Source of the DNA: Stutzerimonas stutzeri
GTDB lineage: Bacteria > Pseudomonadota > Gammaproteobacteria > Pseudomonadales > Pseudomonadaceae
Length of the DNA: 64,000 bases
Assembly: GCF_024448955.1 (NCBI RefSeq)
Contig: NZ_JAMOIH010000004.1
Location: 1 to 64,000, forward strand
Direction: 5' to 3'
Below the pieces are notes generated by a model that was not told where the DNA came from, made no database searches, and was given only the letters and a program-made list of their open reading frames with translations. Position numbers and translations under genes: made by a program. Below, in pieces: positions 37,131 to 46,617 of this stretch; within the stretch, counting starts at the first letter, position 1; each line of letters starts with the position of its first letter.

Positions 37131-37870
37131 TGGTTCTGTTCCTCGATCAGTGTTCCTTCAGCGCCGCCGAGCACGATATTGAGCAGGGCACCGGGCTTGT
37201 TCATGTTGAACACTCGCAGCGGCATATTGTGGTCGCGGCATAGGCAGATGGCGGTCAGGTCCATGACGCCCAGCTTGCGGTCGAGCACGTCATCATAAGT
37301 CAGTTGTTCGAATTTCTCGGCATTCGGATCCTTGAAAGGATCAGCGGTGTAAACGCCGTCAACCTTGGTAGCCTTGAGCACCACATCAGCATGGATCTCG
37401 ATAGCGCGCAGACAGGCGGCCGAATCAGTGGTGAAGAAAGGATTGCCGGTGCCGGCCGAGAAGATCACCACTTCGCCGCTTTTGAGATGGCGCATCGCCT
37501 TGCGACGATCGTAATGATCAGTCACACCGACCATGGAAATCGACGACATGACCAGGGCGGGAATGTTCGAGCGTTCCAGAGCGTCGCGCATGGCCAGCGA
37601 ATTCATCACCGTTGCCAGCATTCCCATGTGATCGCCGGTTACGCGGTCCATACCGGCTGCCGAAAGGGCGGCGCCACGGAACAGGTTCCCGCCGCCAATG
37701 ACCAGACCCACCTCTACGCCGATACCTACCAATTGCCCGACTTCCAAGGCCATGCGATCAAGCACCTTGGGATCAATGCCGAAGTCTTCCGAACCCATCA
37801 GGGCTTCGCCGCTTAATTTGAGCAGAATGCGTTTATAGCGAGGATTGCGTGCACTCATCTGCTGAGCCAT
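37127..37870 (-). CDS. pyrH: UMP kinase
   Basis: PyrH phosphorylates UMP to UDP for all pyrimidine nucleotides. The 247-residue amino acid kinase fold shows [22 protein letters not shown], and [17 protein letters not shown] 193-bp gap with a hairpin separates it from tsf. Confidence 0.99.
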   Translation of the reverse strand: MAQQMSARNPRYKRILLKLSGEALMGSEDFGIDPKVLDRMALEVGQLVGIGVEVGLVIGGGNLFRGAALSAAGMDRVTGDHMGMLATVMNSLAMRDALERSNIPALVMSSISMVGVTDHYDRRKAMRHLKSGEVVIFSAGTGNPFFTTDSAACLRAIEIHADVVLKATKVDGVYTADPFKDPNAEKFEQLTYDDVLDRKLGVMDLTAICLCRDHNMPLRVFNMNKPGALLNIVLGGAEGTLIEEQNQ

Positions 37871-38010
37871 TGGCGTTGTCTCTCCTGCGGCGTTTGTATG
37901 ACTAAGCTGGCTCTACTGCCAGAAAATATCTGCGCTATGACAGCGCAGTGACGGGTTGGTGCCAGCGCTGACTATAGCGCGGCAGAAAACATTTCCACCC
38001 TCCAGTCTGA

Positions 38011-38046
38011 CGAAGAGGCCGCGCGCGTGAGCGGGCAGCCTCTTCG
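38011..38046 (-). terminator. Hairpin after tsf, possible partial terminator
   Basis: Nine-base arms CGAAGAGGC (38011-38019) and GCCTCTTCG (38038-38046) are perfectly inverted around an 18-nt loop, 17 bp after the tsf stop codon. There is no strong T tract after it on the minus strand, so it may only attenuate or stabilise the mRNA. Confidence 0.45.
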
Positions 38047-38063
38047 AGGACAGCAGAAGCGTC

Positions 38064-38933
38064 TTATTGCTTAGTGGCAGCTACCTGAGCCGCAACTTCA
38101 GCAGCGAAGTCGACTTCAGCACGCTCGATGCCTTCGCCCACTTCGTAACGGACGAAGGAAACGATCTCTGCACCGGCTTTCTTCGCCAGCTCGCCAACCT
38201 TGACGTCAGGATCTTTGACAAAGGCCTGCTCGACCAGGCTGGCTTCAGCAAGGAACTTGCTGATGCGACCAGCAACCATCTTCTCGACGATTTCGGCGGG
38301 CTTGCCCTTGATCTTATCTTCGTTCAGCGCCAGGAAAATTTCCTTTTCCTTCGCGACGGCCTCTTCGGAAACCTGCGACGGATCCAGGAACTGGGGGTTG
38401 CTGGCCGCGACGTGCATGGCAATTTCTTTAGCCAACTCGACGTTACCACCCTTCAGGGCTACCAGAACGCCGATGCGATGGCCATGCAGATAGGAACCAA
38501 CCAGATCAGCTTCAACAGTGGTCAGACGGCGAATATTGACGTTCTCGCCGCACTTGGCAACCAGCGCCTCACGATCAGTTTCCTGAGCGGCAATCAGCGG
38601 AGCTGCATCGACCATCTTCTCGGCGAAGGCCTTCTCGACGCTGTTGCTTACGAAATTCTTAAAGTCGTCCTGCAGAGCCAGGAAGTCGGTCTGCGAGTTA
38701 ACTTCGATAATTACGGCACGCTTGTTGTCATCGGCGACTTTGACCGCAATGGAACCTTCAGCGGCGATGTTGCCCGCCTTCTTGGCGGCCTTGATGGCAC
38801 CAGCGGCACGCATGTCGTCGATGGCTTTCTCGATGTCGCCGCCGGCTGCGGTGAGTGCCTTTTTGCAATCCATCATGCCTTGGCCAGTGCGCTCGCGCAG
38901 TTCTTTAACCAGGGCTGCAGTGATCTCTGCCAT
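38064..38933 (-). CDS. tsf: Elongation factor Ts
   Basis: EF-Ts reloads EF-Tu with GTP. The 289-residue product has the N-terminal UBA-like domain (LVKELRERTGQGMMDCKKAL) and the core with VNSQTDFLA, then coiled-coil and C-terminal parts. It follows rpsB after a gap holding a strong hairpin terminator. Confidence 0.99.
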   Translation of the reverse strand: MAEITAALVKELRERTGQGMMDCKKALTAAGGDIEKAIDDMRAAGAIKAAKKAGNIAAEGSIAVKVADDNKRAVIIEVNSQTDFLALQDDFKNFVSNSVEKAFAEKMVDAAPLIAAQETDREALVAKCGENVNIRRLTTVEADLVGSYLHGHRIGVLVALKGGNVELAKEIAMHVAASNPQFLDPSQVSEEAVAKEKEIFLALNEDKIKGKPAEIVEKMVAGRISKFLAEASLVEQAFVKDPDVKVGELAKKAGAEIVSFVRYEVGEGIERAEVDFAAEVAAQVAATKQ

Positions 38934-39000
38934 GTTCGCAAATCCTCTCGATTCGATTTTCGATCATGCCCTCTAACTCGGGCGATCAATTCGTGATTGG

Positions 39001-39023
39001 CAAAAAGGGGGCATAGCCCCCTT
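39001..39023 (-). terminator. Strong hairpin terminator or attenuator between rpsB and tsf
   Basis: An 8-bp stem AAGGGGGC/GCCCCCTT with loop TAT is followed on the minus strand by TTTTTG. It lies 36 bp after the rpsB stop and about 70 bp before tsf. A partial terminator in this gap sets the S2:EF-Ts ratio in E. coli; the same is likely here. Confidence 0.85.
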
Positions 39024-39058
39024 TCTGTTCAACGGGTATCAGCTATGCGACCGCGCGC

Positions 39059-39799
39059 TCAGCCTTGAGCGGCCTCGGGGGCGGCTTCTTCGACGAACTC
39101 GTCAGCACCACCGGCGCCATTCTGACGGCCACGCAGCACAGCATCCGCCATGGAGCCCAGATACAGTTGCACGGCACGGATGGCATCGTCATTACCAGGA
39201 ATGATGTAGTCGACGCCTTCCGGGCTGCTGTTGGTATCGACGATACCGATGACCGGAATGCCCAGCTTGTTTGCTTCGGAAATGGCAATGCGCTCGTGAT
39301 CGACGTCAACGACGAACATCGCGTCCGGCAGACCGCCCATGTCCTTGATACCACCCAGGCTACGATCCAGCTTTTCCAGATCACGGGTACGCATCAGGGC
39401 TTCTTTCTTGGTCAGCTTGTCGAAAGTGCCGTCCTGAGACTGGGCTTCCAGCTCGCGCAGACGCTTGATCGACGCACGAATGGTCTTGTAGTTAGTCAGC
39501 ATGCCGCCCAACCAGCGATGATCGACATACGGCGAGCCACAACGAGCGGCTTCTTCGCGAACGATCTTGCCAGCGGAACGCTTGGTGCCGACGAACAGAA
39601 TCTTGTTCTTACCCGCAGCCAGCTTTTCAACGAACTGCAGCGCGTCGTTGAACATCGGCAGGGTTTTTTCGAGGTTGATGATATGGATCTTGTTGCGCGC
39701 ACCGAAGATGAACTTGTTCATTTTCGGGTTCCAGTAACGGGTCTGGTGGCCGAAGTGCACACCGGCCTTCAGCATGTCGCGCATGGTGACTTGAGTCAT
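39059..39799 (-). CDS. rpsB: Small ribosomal subunit protein S2
   Basis: S2 joins the 30S subunit late and helps bind S1. The 246-residue product starts [20 protein letters not shown] and has [16 protein letters not shown] and [19 protein letters not shown]. The ATG at 39799 has GAGGAAGTATC before it. Confidence 0.99.
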   Translation of the reverse strand: MTQVTMRDMLKAGVHFGHQTRYWNPKMNKFIFGARNKIHIINLEKTLPMFNDALQFVEKLAAGKNKILFVGTKRSAGKIVREEAARCGSPYVDHRWLGGMLTNYKTIRASIKRLRELEAQSQDGTFDKLTKKEALMRTRDLEKLDRSLGGIKDMGGLPDAMFVVDVDHERIAISEANKLGIPVIGIVDTNSSPEGVDYIIPGNDDAIRAVQLYLGSMADAVLRGRQNGAGGADEFVEEAAPEAAQG

Positions 39800-39930
39800 G
39801 ATACTTCCTCGGATAAGTCGGGTTAGGCCTCCACGCGTCCCGATATCCAACTCTTGCGAGCACCCAGGATACCGTGTCGACACGTGTGTGGGGTTAAGCG
39901 CAACGGGCCTCCCCGTTGAGCGGCGCGTTT
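39800..39930 (-). promoter_or_regulatory. rpsB leader, possible S2-binding RNA
   Basis: The minus strand carries a likely -10 (TATAAA at about 39926-39931) and then a transcribed leader of about 120 nt. The leader has a hairpin AACGGG-GAGG-CCCGTT and a second copy of GGAGGCC further down. In gammaproteobacteria the rpsB leader is a conserved structure bound by S2 for autocontrol; I infer this role from place and structure only. Confidence 0.5.
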
Positions 39931-40087
39931 TATAGCACAAAGACAGTCTGGAAGGCTAGGCGGAATTCTCGAGCGCCCTGTTCGTTGAGCCGTCTAGCCT
40001 CCAGCGCTTTTATCAGCTCCTCATTCATTTGGTTTATCATTTGCGCTTTCGTTTTTCGCAGCGCTCCCCGGCGCCAATGAGGTTTGC

Positions 40088-40870
40088 ATGACTGTCACCA
40101 TCAAAACGCCCGAAGATATCGAGAAGATGCGCATTGCCGGGCGGCTCGCCGCCGAGGTGCTCGAGATGATCGGCGAGCACGTCAAGCCGGGTGTCACCAC
40201 CGACGAGCTGGATCGCCTCTGTCACGACCATATCGTTAACGTACAGCAGGCCATACCTGCCCCGCTCAACTACAAGGGCTTCCCCAAATCGATCTGCACC
40301 TCTATCAACCACGTGGTCTGCCATGGCATTCCCAATGACAAGCCGTTGAAGGATGGCGACATCCTTAATATCGACATCACGGTCATTAAGGATGGTTACC
40401 ACGGCGACACCAGCAGGATGTTCATCGTCGGCAAAGCACCGGAATGGGCCGAGCGCCTGTGCAAGGTGACTCAAGAGTGCCTCTATAAAGGTATCGAGAT
40501 CGTCCGTCCCGGCACGCGTCTAGGCGATATTGGCGAAGTGATCCAAAAGCACGCCGAGAAAAATGGATTCTCTGTGGTCCGCGAATACTGTGGTCATGGC
40601 ATCGGCAAGGTTTTTCACGAGGAACCCCAGGTGCTTCACTATGGCCGCGCGGGAACCGGTCTTGAACTTAAGGAAGGTATGACCTTCACGATCGAGCCAA
40701 TGATCAATCAGGGCCGTTCGGAAACCCGCCTGCTCGGTGATGGTTGGACTGCCATCACCAAGGACCGCAAGCTGTCCGCTCAATGGGAACACACGATTGT
40801 GGTCACCGCTGACGGCTATGAAATTTTCACACTGCGCAGCGATGACACCATAGCTCGCACATCGCCATGA
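40088..40870 (+). CDS. map: Methionine aminopeptidase, type I
   Basis: Map removes the initiator methionine. The 260-residue product has the metal ligands in LNIDITVIKDGYHGDTSRMF, GHGIGKVFHEEP, FTIEPMIN and WEHTIVV. It is divergent from rpsB, with both promoters in the 288-bp shared gap. Confidence 0.98.
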   Translation: MTVTIKTPEDIEKMRIAGRLAAEVLEMIGEHVKPGVTTDELDRLCHDHIVNVQQAIPAPLNYKGFPKSICTSINHVVCHGIPNDKPLKDGDILNIDITVIKDGYHGDTSRMFIVGKAPEWAERLCKVTQECLYKGIEIVRPGTRLGDIGEVIQKHAEKNGFSVVREYCGHGIGKVFHEEPQVLHYGRAGTGLELKEGMTFTIEPMINQGRSETRLLGDGWTAITKDRKLSAQWEHTIVVTADGYEIFTLRSDDTIARTSP

Positions 40871-40907
40871 TTGCTTACCGATTTGATGTTTGACGGAGGG
40901 CGGCGGC

Positions 40908-43610
40908 ATGCCTCAGGTTGATCCAGAGTTATTCGACCGCAGCCAGTTCCAAGCAGAATTGGCGCTCAAGGCCAGCCCCATCACCGCCTTCAAAAAGGCC
41001 ATTCGCAATGCGCGGGAAGTGCTCGACGCGCGCTTCCTGGCTGGCCGTGATATCCGCCGCCTGATCGAAGACCGAGCATGGTTCGTAGATCAGATCCTCA
41101 GGGCCGCCTGGGGCCGCTTCGACTGGAGCAGCGATGCCGAAATCGCACTGGTTGCCGTTGGCGGCTATGGCCGCGGCGAGCTACACCCCTATTCCGATAT
41201 CGACTTACTGATCCTGCTCGAAGACAACAGTCACGAGAAATTTCGCGACTCCATCGAAGGCCTTCTGACCCTGCTCTGGGATATCGGACTCGAGGTCGGC
41301 CAGAGCGTGCGCTCGGTCCGGGAGTGCGCCGAAGAGGCACGTGCGGACCTGACGGTCATTACCAATCTCATGGAAAGCCGCACCATTGCCGGCCCCGAGC
41401 ACCTACGGCAAAACATGCTGAAGGTCACCAACCCATCGGAAATGTGGCCGAGCAAGGAATTCTTTCTCGCCAAGCGTAACGAGCAGGCGGCACGCCACTC
41501 CAAGTACAACAACACCGAATACAACCTGGAGCCGAACGTCAAAGGTTCACCCGGCGGGTTGCGCGACATTCAGACGATACTGTGGATCGCACGCCGGCAG
41601 TTCGGCAGCCTGAACCTGAATGCGATCGTCGACCAGGGGTTCTTGACCGAAGGTGAATTCGCATTGCTGGTTTCAGGCCAGGAGTTCATCTGGCGTGTCC
41701 GTTACGGGCTGCACATGCTGGCTGGACGCGCGGAGGATCGCCTGCTGTTCGACCATCAGCGCAGCCTCGCCGCCCTCCTCGGCTATAAGGACAGCGACGC
41801 CAAGCTGGCGATCGAACGCTTCATGCAGAAGTACTACCGCGTCGTCATGAGCATTTCCGAGCTCAGCGATCTGGTGGGGCAGCACTTTGCGGAAGTTATT
41901 CTTTGGGAAGGCGACAGCGGTGATGCCGTACCGCTCAATAGCCGCTTTCTGGTACGCGACGGTTATCTCGAAGTAACTGACGACTCGGTGTTTCAACGCA
42001 GGCCCTTCGCGATTCTCGAAATCTTCGTACTGCTGGCGCAGCACCCTGAAATTCAAGGTGTTCGGGCCGAAACCATTCGCCTGTTGCGTGACCATCGTCA
42101 CCTCATCGATGACGATTTCCGCAGCGACATTCGCAACACCAGCCTGTTCGTCGAGCTGTTCAAGTGCAAGGAAGGCATCCACCGCAACCTGCGTCGAATG
42201 AACCGCTACGGCATCCTGGGGCGTTATCTGCCCGAGTTCGGCCATATCGTCGGGCAGATGCAACATGACCTGTTCCATATCTATACGGTCGATGCCCACA
42301 CGCTCAACGTCATCAAATACCTGCGCAAGCTCAGCAAGCCCGGCGTGGCGGAGAAGTACCCGCTGGCCAGCAAGCTGGTCGAGCGCCTGCCCAAGCCTGA
42401 ACTCATCTACATCGCAGGGCTTTATCACGACATTGCCAAAGGCCGCGGCGGCGACCATTCGGAACTTGGCGCAGTGGACGCTCAGGCATTCTGTGAGCGC
42501 CACAAGCTTCCCGCCTGGGATACACGCTTGGTAGTCTGGCTGGTAGAAAACCATCTGGTCATGTCCACCACCGCTCAGCGCAAGGACTTGTCGGACCCGC
42601 AGGTCATCAATGATTTCGCCCAGCTGGTCGGCGATGAGACCCACCTCGATTACCTGTACGTACTGACGGTGGCGGACATCAACGCAACCAACCCGACCCT
42701 CTGGAATTCCTGGCGCGCCAGTCTGCTGCGCCAGCTATATACCGAAACCAAACGAGCCCTCAAACGTGGCCTGGAAAACCCACTAGGTCGCGAGGAGCAG
42801 ATTCGCCAGACCCAGCGTGCCGCACTCGACAATCTGGTGCGCAACGGCACCGATCCCGACGACGCAGAACAGCTGTGGTCGCAGCTGGGCGACGATTACT
42901 TCATGCGCCACAGCTCCACCGATGTCGCCTGGCATACCGAAGCCATCATCGAGCATCCAAGCGACGGCGGTCCGCTGGTTTTAATCAAGGAAACCACCCA
43001 GCGCGAGTTTGAAGGCGGCACGCAGATTTTCATTTACGCACCGGATCAACACGACTTCTTCGCGGTGACCGTAGCGGCTATGGATCAGTTGAATCTGAAC
43101 ATTCACGACGCCCGCATCATTACCTCAAGTAGCCAGTTCACCCTGGACACCTACATCGTGCTGGATGCCGATGGCACACCTATTGGCAACGACCCGAAGC
43201 GCACCAAAGAAATCCGCCAAGGCCTGATCGATGCGCTGCGCAATCCGGACGATTACCTGACGATCATTAAGAAGCGCGTACCTCGCCAGCTGAAGCATTT
43301 TGCATTTCCGCCGCAGGTCACCATCCATAACGATATGCAACGCCCGCAGACCATTATCGAAGTGATTGCGCCCGACCGCCCCGGCCTGCTGGCACGTATC
43401 GGCCAACTGTTCCAAGACTTCGATCTTTCCGTGCAGAACGCCAAGATCGCCACGCTCGGCGAGCGCGTCGAGGACGTGTTCTTCGTCACCAATGCGGACA
43501 ATCAGCCACTATCGGATTTGAAACTTTGCATTCAGCTACAACAGGCGATGATCAAGCAGCTGTCCCAGGAAAATGAGCACCAGCCCTCCCCAAGCAGCAT
43601 CGTCATCTGA
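40908..43610 (+). CDS. glnD: Bifunctional uridylyltransferase/uridylyl-removing enzyme GlnD
   Basis: GlnD senses glutamine and adds or removes UMP on PII proteins to control nitrogen assimilation. The 900-residue product has a nucleotidyltransferase domain ([19 protein letters not shown]), an HD domain for removal ([17 protein letters not shown]), and two C-terminal ACT domains ([38 protein letters not shown]). The ATG at 40908 follows GGAGG. It lies 37 bp downstream of map. Confidence 0.98.
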   Translation: MPQVDPELFDRSQFQAELALKASPITAFKKAIRNAREVLDARFLAGRDIRRLIEDRAWFVDQILRAAWGRFDWSSDAEIALVAVGGYGRGELHPYSDIDLLILLEDNSHEKFRDSIEGLLTLLWDIGLEVGQSVRSVRECAEEARADLTVITNLMESRTIAGPEHLRQNMLKVTNPSEMWPSKEFFLAKRNEQAARHSKYNNTEYNLEPNVKGSPGGLRDIQTILWIARRQFGSLNLNAIVDQGFLTEGEFALLVSGQEFIWRVRYGLHMLAGRAEDRLLFDHQRSLAALLGYKDSDAKLAIERFMQKYYRVVMSISELSDLVGQHFAEVILWEGDSGDAVPLNSRFLVRDGYLEVTDDSVFQRRPFAILEIFVLLAQHPEIQGVRAETIRLLRDHRHLIDDDFRSDIRNTSLFVELFKCKEGIHRNLRRMNRYGILGRYLPEFGHIVGQMQHDLFHIYTVDAHTLNVIKYLRKLSKPGVAEKYPLASKLVERLPKPELIYIAGLYHDIAKGRGGDHSELGAVDAQAFCERHKLPAWDTRLVVWLVENHLVMSTTAQRKDLSDPQVINDFAQLVGDETHLDYLYVLTVADINATNPTLWNSWRASLLRQLYTETKRALKRGLENPLGREEQIRQTQRAALDNLVRNGTDPDDAEQLWSQLGDDYFMRHSSTDVAWHTEAIIEHPSDGGPLVLIKETTQREFEGGTQIFIYAPDQHDFFAVTVAAMDQLNLNIHDARIITSSSQFTLDTYIVLDADGTPIGNDPKRTKEIRQGLIDALRNPDDYLTIIKKRVPRQLKHFAFPPQVTIHNDMQRPQTIIEVIAPDRPGLLARIGQLFQDFDLSVQNAKIATLGERVEDVFFVTNADNQPLSDLKLCIQLQQAMIKQLSQENEHQPSPSSIVI

Positions 43611-43656
43611 CGTGCCGCTTGGGTAAATGAGAGCAGCAAGCATGCAGCAAGCCGCG

Positions 43657-43674
43657 AGCCCCTACTCAGGGGCT
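43657..43674. terminator. Weak hairpin between convergent glnD and mrpG
   Basis: A 6-bp stem AGCCCC/GGGGCT with loop TACTCA lies in the 84-bp gap between the two convergent genes. There is no long T tract, so the role is uncertain. Confidence 0.35.
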
Positions 43675-43694
43675 GGGTTCAATGCATAACGCCT

Positions 43695-44024
43695 TTAATC
43701 CCAAGGCTTACCACGGGTTCGCTCGACGCAGGCCAGCTTCTGCTGCATGGCAGCCTTCGCCAGCATGTGTGCGCTGACCGGAGCGGTAATGAAGAGAAAC
43801 ATGGTGATCAGCAGCTCATGCAGGCTCAGGCCGTCGTTCCTGCTGCTGAAGAAAATCATCGAGGCAATGATGATGCCGCCAACGCCGAGCGTCGTGGCCT
43901 TGGTCGGCCCATGCAGGCGCGTATAGAAATCGGGCAGACGATACAGGCCTATCGCTCCGATCAATGCAAAGATACTTCCGATGATCAGGCAGGCGCTGAC
44001 CAACAACTCAATCCAGAACGGCAT
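43695..44024 (-). CDS. mrpG: Mrp-type Na+/H+ antiporter subunit G
   Basis: This 109-residue protein has three hydrophobic segments (LLVSACLIIGSIFALIGAIG, and two more) and the MnhG/PhaG signature GLYRLPDFYTRLHGPTKATT. It is the last gene of the mrp operon. The ATG at 44024 follows GGGAGAG. Confidence 0.95.
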   Translation of the reverse strand: MPFWIELLVSACLIIGSIFALIGAIGLYRLPDFYTRLHGPTKATTLGVGGIIIASMIFFSSRNDGLSLHELLITMFLFITAPVSAHMLAKAAMQQKLACVERTRGKPWD

Positions 44025-44034
44025 GTGCTCTCCC

Positions 44035-44304
44035 TCAATCGATGATGTCGCCATGCAGCAAATGCTTGCCCACCGCGACGGTACTGACGAACCCCATCAC
44101 CGCAATCAGCAGCGCGGCCTCGAAGAACAGATCGGACGCCAGCCAGATACCGAATAACACGATCAGCGCCAGGCCGTTTATGTACAGCGTATCCAGTGCC
44201 AATACCCGATCGGGCATTTCGGGCCCCTTGATCAGGCGAATGACATTGAGCAATGCCGCCACACCCAACAGGCCCATACAAAGCGGAATCACATAGGCTA
44301 GCAT
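44035..44304 (-). CDS. mrpF: Mrp-type Na+/H+ antiporter subunit F
   Basis: The 89-residue product has three membrane segments and the MnhF signature RLIKGPEMPDRVLALD. It overlaps mrpE by seven bases. Confidence 0.94.
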   Translation of the reverse strand: MLAYVIPLCMGLLGVAALLNVIRLIKGPEMPDRVLALDTLYINGLALIVLFGIWLASDLFFEAALLIAVMGFVSTVAVGKHLLHGDIID

Positions 44305-44792
44305 TCGAAAATCTCCAGCAGCGGCGCCTCGTAGCTGCTCTTCACATCAGCGACCAGCGCCTCGATATCGGGTGCGTCCAGCGCATGCAGAATCAATACT
44401 TTGTGGTCCTCACTAAGGCCGGCTGACACCGTGCCGGGAGTCAACGAGATGATGCTGGTCAACATTGCCAGCACGAATTCGTTCTCGATCGCCATCGGCA
44501 CCTCGATGAATGCGGGCTGCAAGTTCTCCCTTGGCCCAAGTACCAGCTTGGCTACATGCATATTGGCAATAACGATGTCATAGAACACTTTCAGCATGAA
44601 TAGGCAGAGCCTGAGGGGCTTGCGTACAGGCGGCACCTCGATCAGAAAACCTGAAATCAGAAGCGGAATCGCCCAGCCGAGGAAGAGACCCAGCAGGATA
44701 TGACCCAATCCCAAGGTGTTGTTAAGCAAAAGCCATAGCGCGGTCAGCAACAATGTAAGAGCAGGATTCGGCAACAGGCGGGACTTCTTCAT
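44298..44792 (-). CDS. mrpE: Mrp-type Na+/H+ antiporter subunit E
   Basis: The 164-residue product has N-terminal membrane segments and the MnhE-type cytoplasmic part (FIEVPMAIENEFVLAMLTSI, SLTPGTVSAGLSEDH). The start overlaps the mrpD stop as ATGA. Confidence 0.94.
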   Translation of the reverse strand: MKKSRLLPNPALTLLLTALWLLLNNTLGLGHILLGLFLGWAIPLLISGFLIEVPPVRKPLRLCLFMLKVFYDIVIANMHVAKLVLGPRENLQPAFIEVPMAIENEFVLAMLTSIISLTPGTVSAGLSEDHKVLILHALDAPDIEALVADVKSSYEAPLLEIFEC

Positions 44793-46291
44793 GCACCAGC
44801 TCCCTGAATAATCTGCAGATATGGCCCAAGGTCGAACAGCTGGGCAGCTGTGGCCTGGACGTAGGCCTGGATCGGTTGCGCGGCAATAACCAGCAGCACA
44901 CTACCCAGCAACAGCCCGAAGGTTGCAAGCATGCGCAGCGAATCGGCTGGCACGGCCACGACTGCCGCCTCGCTCGATCTCCAGAAAATCAGACTTCCAG
45001 CGCGGCTCAGCGCTATCACCATACCCAACCCACCGATCAGCACTACCGACCAGAGCAGCGAGGCACCGCTACCGGGTGAGACCGCCTGCAGCAGCATCAC
45101 CTTGCCCAAAAAACCGGAAAACGGTGGCAATCCCGCGACTGAAATCGCGCCGGCAAAAAATAGCGCACCCAGCATAAGAGGCTGCCTCAATGCTGGCGCC
45201 GAAGCCAGATCCGACGCCATCTCGCCCCGCTGACGAGCAATCAAATCCGCCAGCAAGAACAGACCGCCTGTCACCAGCGTGCTGTGCAGCAGGTAATAAA
45301 GCGCAGCGCTCAGCCCCTGCTCAGTGCCCAGTGCGACACCGGCCAGCAGCGTTCCCACCGAAACCACAACCAGATAAGACAGGAGAATCTGCAGGTTGCG
45401 CGCAGCCAGAGCGCCCAGCACGCCGGCGGCGAGCGTGAGCATTGATAATGGCCACAGCCAATCGAGCACCATGTTGCTCAAGGTGCCCGCCTCGCTGCCG
45501 TAGATGAGCGTAAACACTCGGACGATCGCATAGAGACCGAGCTTGGTCATGATCGCAAACAGCGCCGCAACCGGTGCCGTCGCTGAGGCATAAGCACGCG
45601 GAAGCCAAAAGTACAGCGGCAGGATTGCGCCCTTGAGGGCGAACACCACCAGCAGCAGATAACCCGCCGCCGCTAGAAGCGGCGCATCGGCAGGGTCAGC
45701 TGCCCCAACTCGGATGGCCAGGTCGGCCATGTTCAGCGTCCCGGTGAGCCCATAAAGCATGCTTACGCCCACCAGGAACAGCGCAGAACCCAGCAGATTC
45801 AGCACCACATAGTGGATGCCAGCTTGTACGCGCTTGGCACCGTTGCCGTGCAGCAACAACGCATAGGATGAAATCAGCAGGATTTCAAAGAACACGAACA
45901 GGTTGAACAGATCCCCGGTCAGAAACGCACCGTTGATCCCGGCCAATTGAAACTGAAACAGCGCGTGGAAATTCGGCCCGCGCTCATCATCACCGCGCGA
46001 CGCGTAAAGCACTGCGAAGCTGGCAAGTACCGCCGTCACCAGCAACATCAGCGCGCTCAGACGGTCGAGCAGCAATATGATGCCGAACGGCGGCAGCCAA
46101 TCTCCCAGTTGGTAAACGAACAGAGTGCCAGTGTTTGCCTGTAGCAGCAGCCATAGGGCCAGCGGCACCAGCAGCCAAGTCGCCAACAATGACACCAGAC
46201 GTTTGAAGGGCAACGCCTGCTTATGGGTCAGCAGCAACAAACTACCGACGAACAGCGGAAGCAAGATCGGGAGGATCAACGCATGATTCAT
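44789..46291 (-). CDS. mrpD: Mrp-type Na+/H+ antiporter subunit D
   Basis: The 500-residue product has about fourteen membrane segments and is related to complex I subunits NuoL/M/N. Conserved charged residues lie in membrane helices, for example VFFEILLISSYALLL and FALKGAILPLYFWLPRAY. It is part of the proton path. The start overlaps the mrpC stop as ATGA. Confidence 0.96.
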   Translation of the reverse strand: MNHALILPILLPLFVGSLLLLTHKQALPFKRLVSLLATWLLVPLALWLLLQANTGTLFVYQLGDWLPPFGIILLLDRLSALMLLVTAVLASFAVLYASRGDDERGPNFHALFQFQLAGINGAFLTGDLFNLFVFFEILLISSYALLLHGNGAKRVQAGIHYVVLNLLGSALFLVGVSMLYGLTGTLNMADLAIRVGAADPADAPLLAAAGYLLLVVFALKGAILPLYFWLPRAYASATAPVAALFAIMTKLGLYAIVRVFTLIYGSEAGTLSNMVLDWLWPLSMLTLAAGVLGALAARNLQILLSYLVVVSVGTLLAGVALGTEQGLSAALYYLLHSTLVTGGLFLLADLIARQRGEMASDLASAPALRQPLMLGALFFAGAISVAGLPPFSGFLGKVMLLQAVSPGSGASLLWSVVLIGGLGMVIALSRAGSLIFWRSSEAAVVAVPADSLRMLATFGLLLGSVLLVIAAQPIQAYVQATAAQLFDLGPYLQIIQGAGA

Positions 46292-46617
46292 TCGCGCGGC
46301 TCCCTGCCATCCACATGGTCGGTGCGCAACTCACCCAGGCCGCGCAGTGACAGCACCACAATGAATGCAGTCATGGCGAAGCCGATGACAATGGCGGTTA
46401 GCACCAGAGCCTGCGGAAGCGGATCACCGTACTCGGCGCTTCTGCCTATTACGGCCGGCACGCCCGTGGCAAGCCTACCCATGGAGAAAATGAACAGGTT
46501 CACCGCGTAAGAAATTAGCGTCAGCCCCATCACCACCGGGAATATCCGCGCGCGAAGCAGCAGGTAGACGCCGCTTGCCATCATGATCCCCAGCGTTATC
46601 GCCAGTACGGCTTCCAT
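46288..46617 (-). CDS. mrpC: Mrp-type Na+/H+ antiporter subunit C
   Basis: The 109-residue product is NuoK-like with three membrane segments (AVLAITLGIMMASGVYLLL, then VVMGLTLISYAVNLFIFSMG, then QALVLTAIVIGFAMTAFIVV). AAGGAGG precedes the ATG, which overlaps the mrpA stop as TGATG. Confidence 0.95.
   Translation of the reverse strand: MEAVLAITLGIMMASGVYLLLRARIFPVVMGLTLISYAVNLFIFSMGRLATGVPAVIGRSAEYGDPLPQALVLTAIVIGFAMTAFIVVLSLRGLGELRTDHVDGREPRE

Noticed and set aside
38067-38996. 309-codon open frame on the plus strand
   Set aside because: Antisense to tsf over its full length; no independent evidence.
41673-42644. 323-codon open frame on the minus strand
   Set aside because: Antisense to glnD, which is unmistakable.
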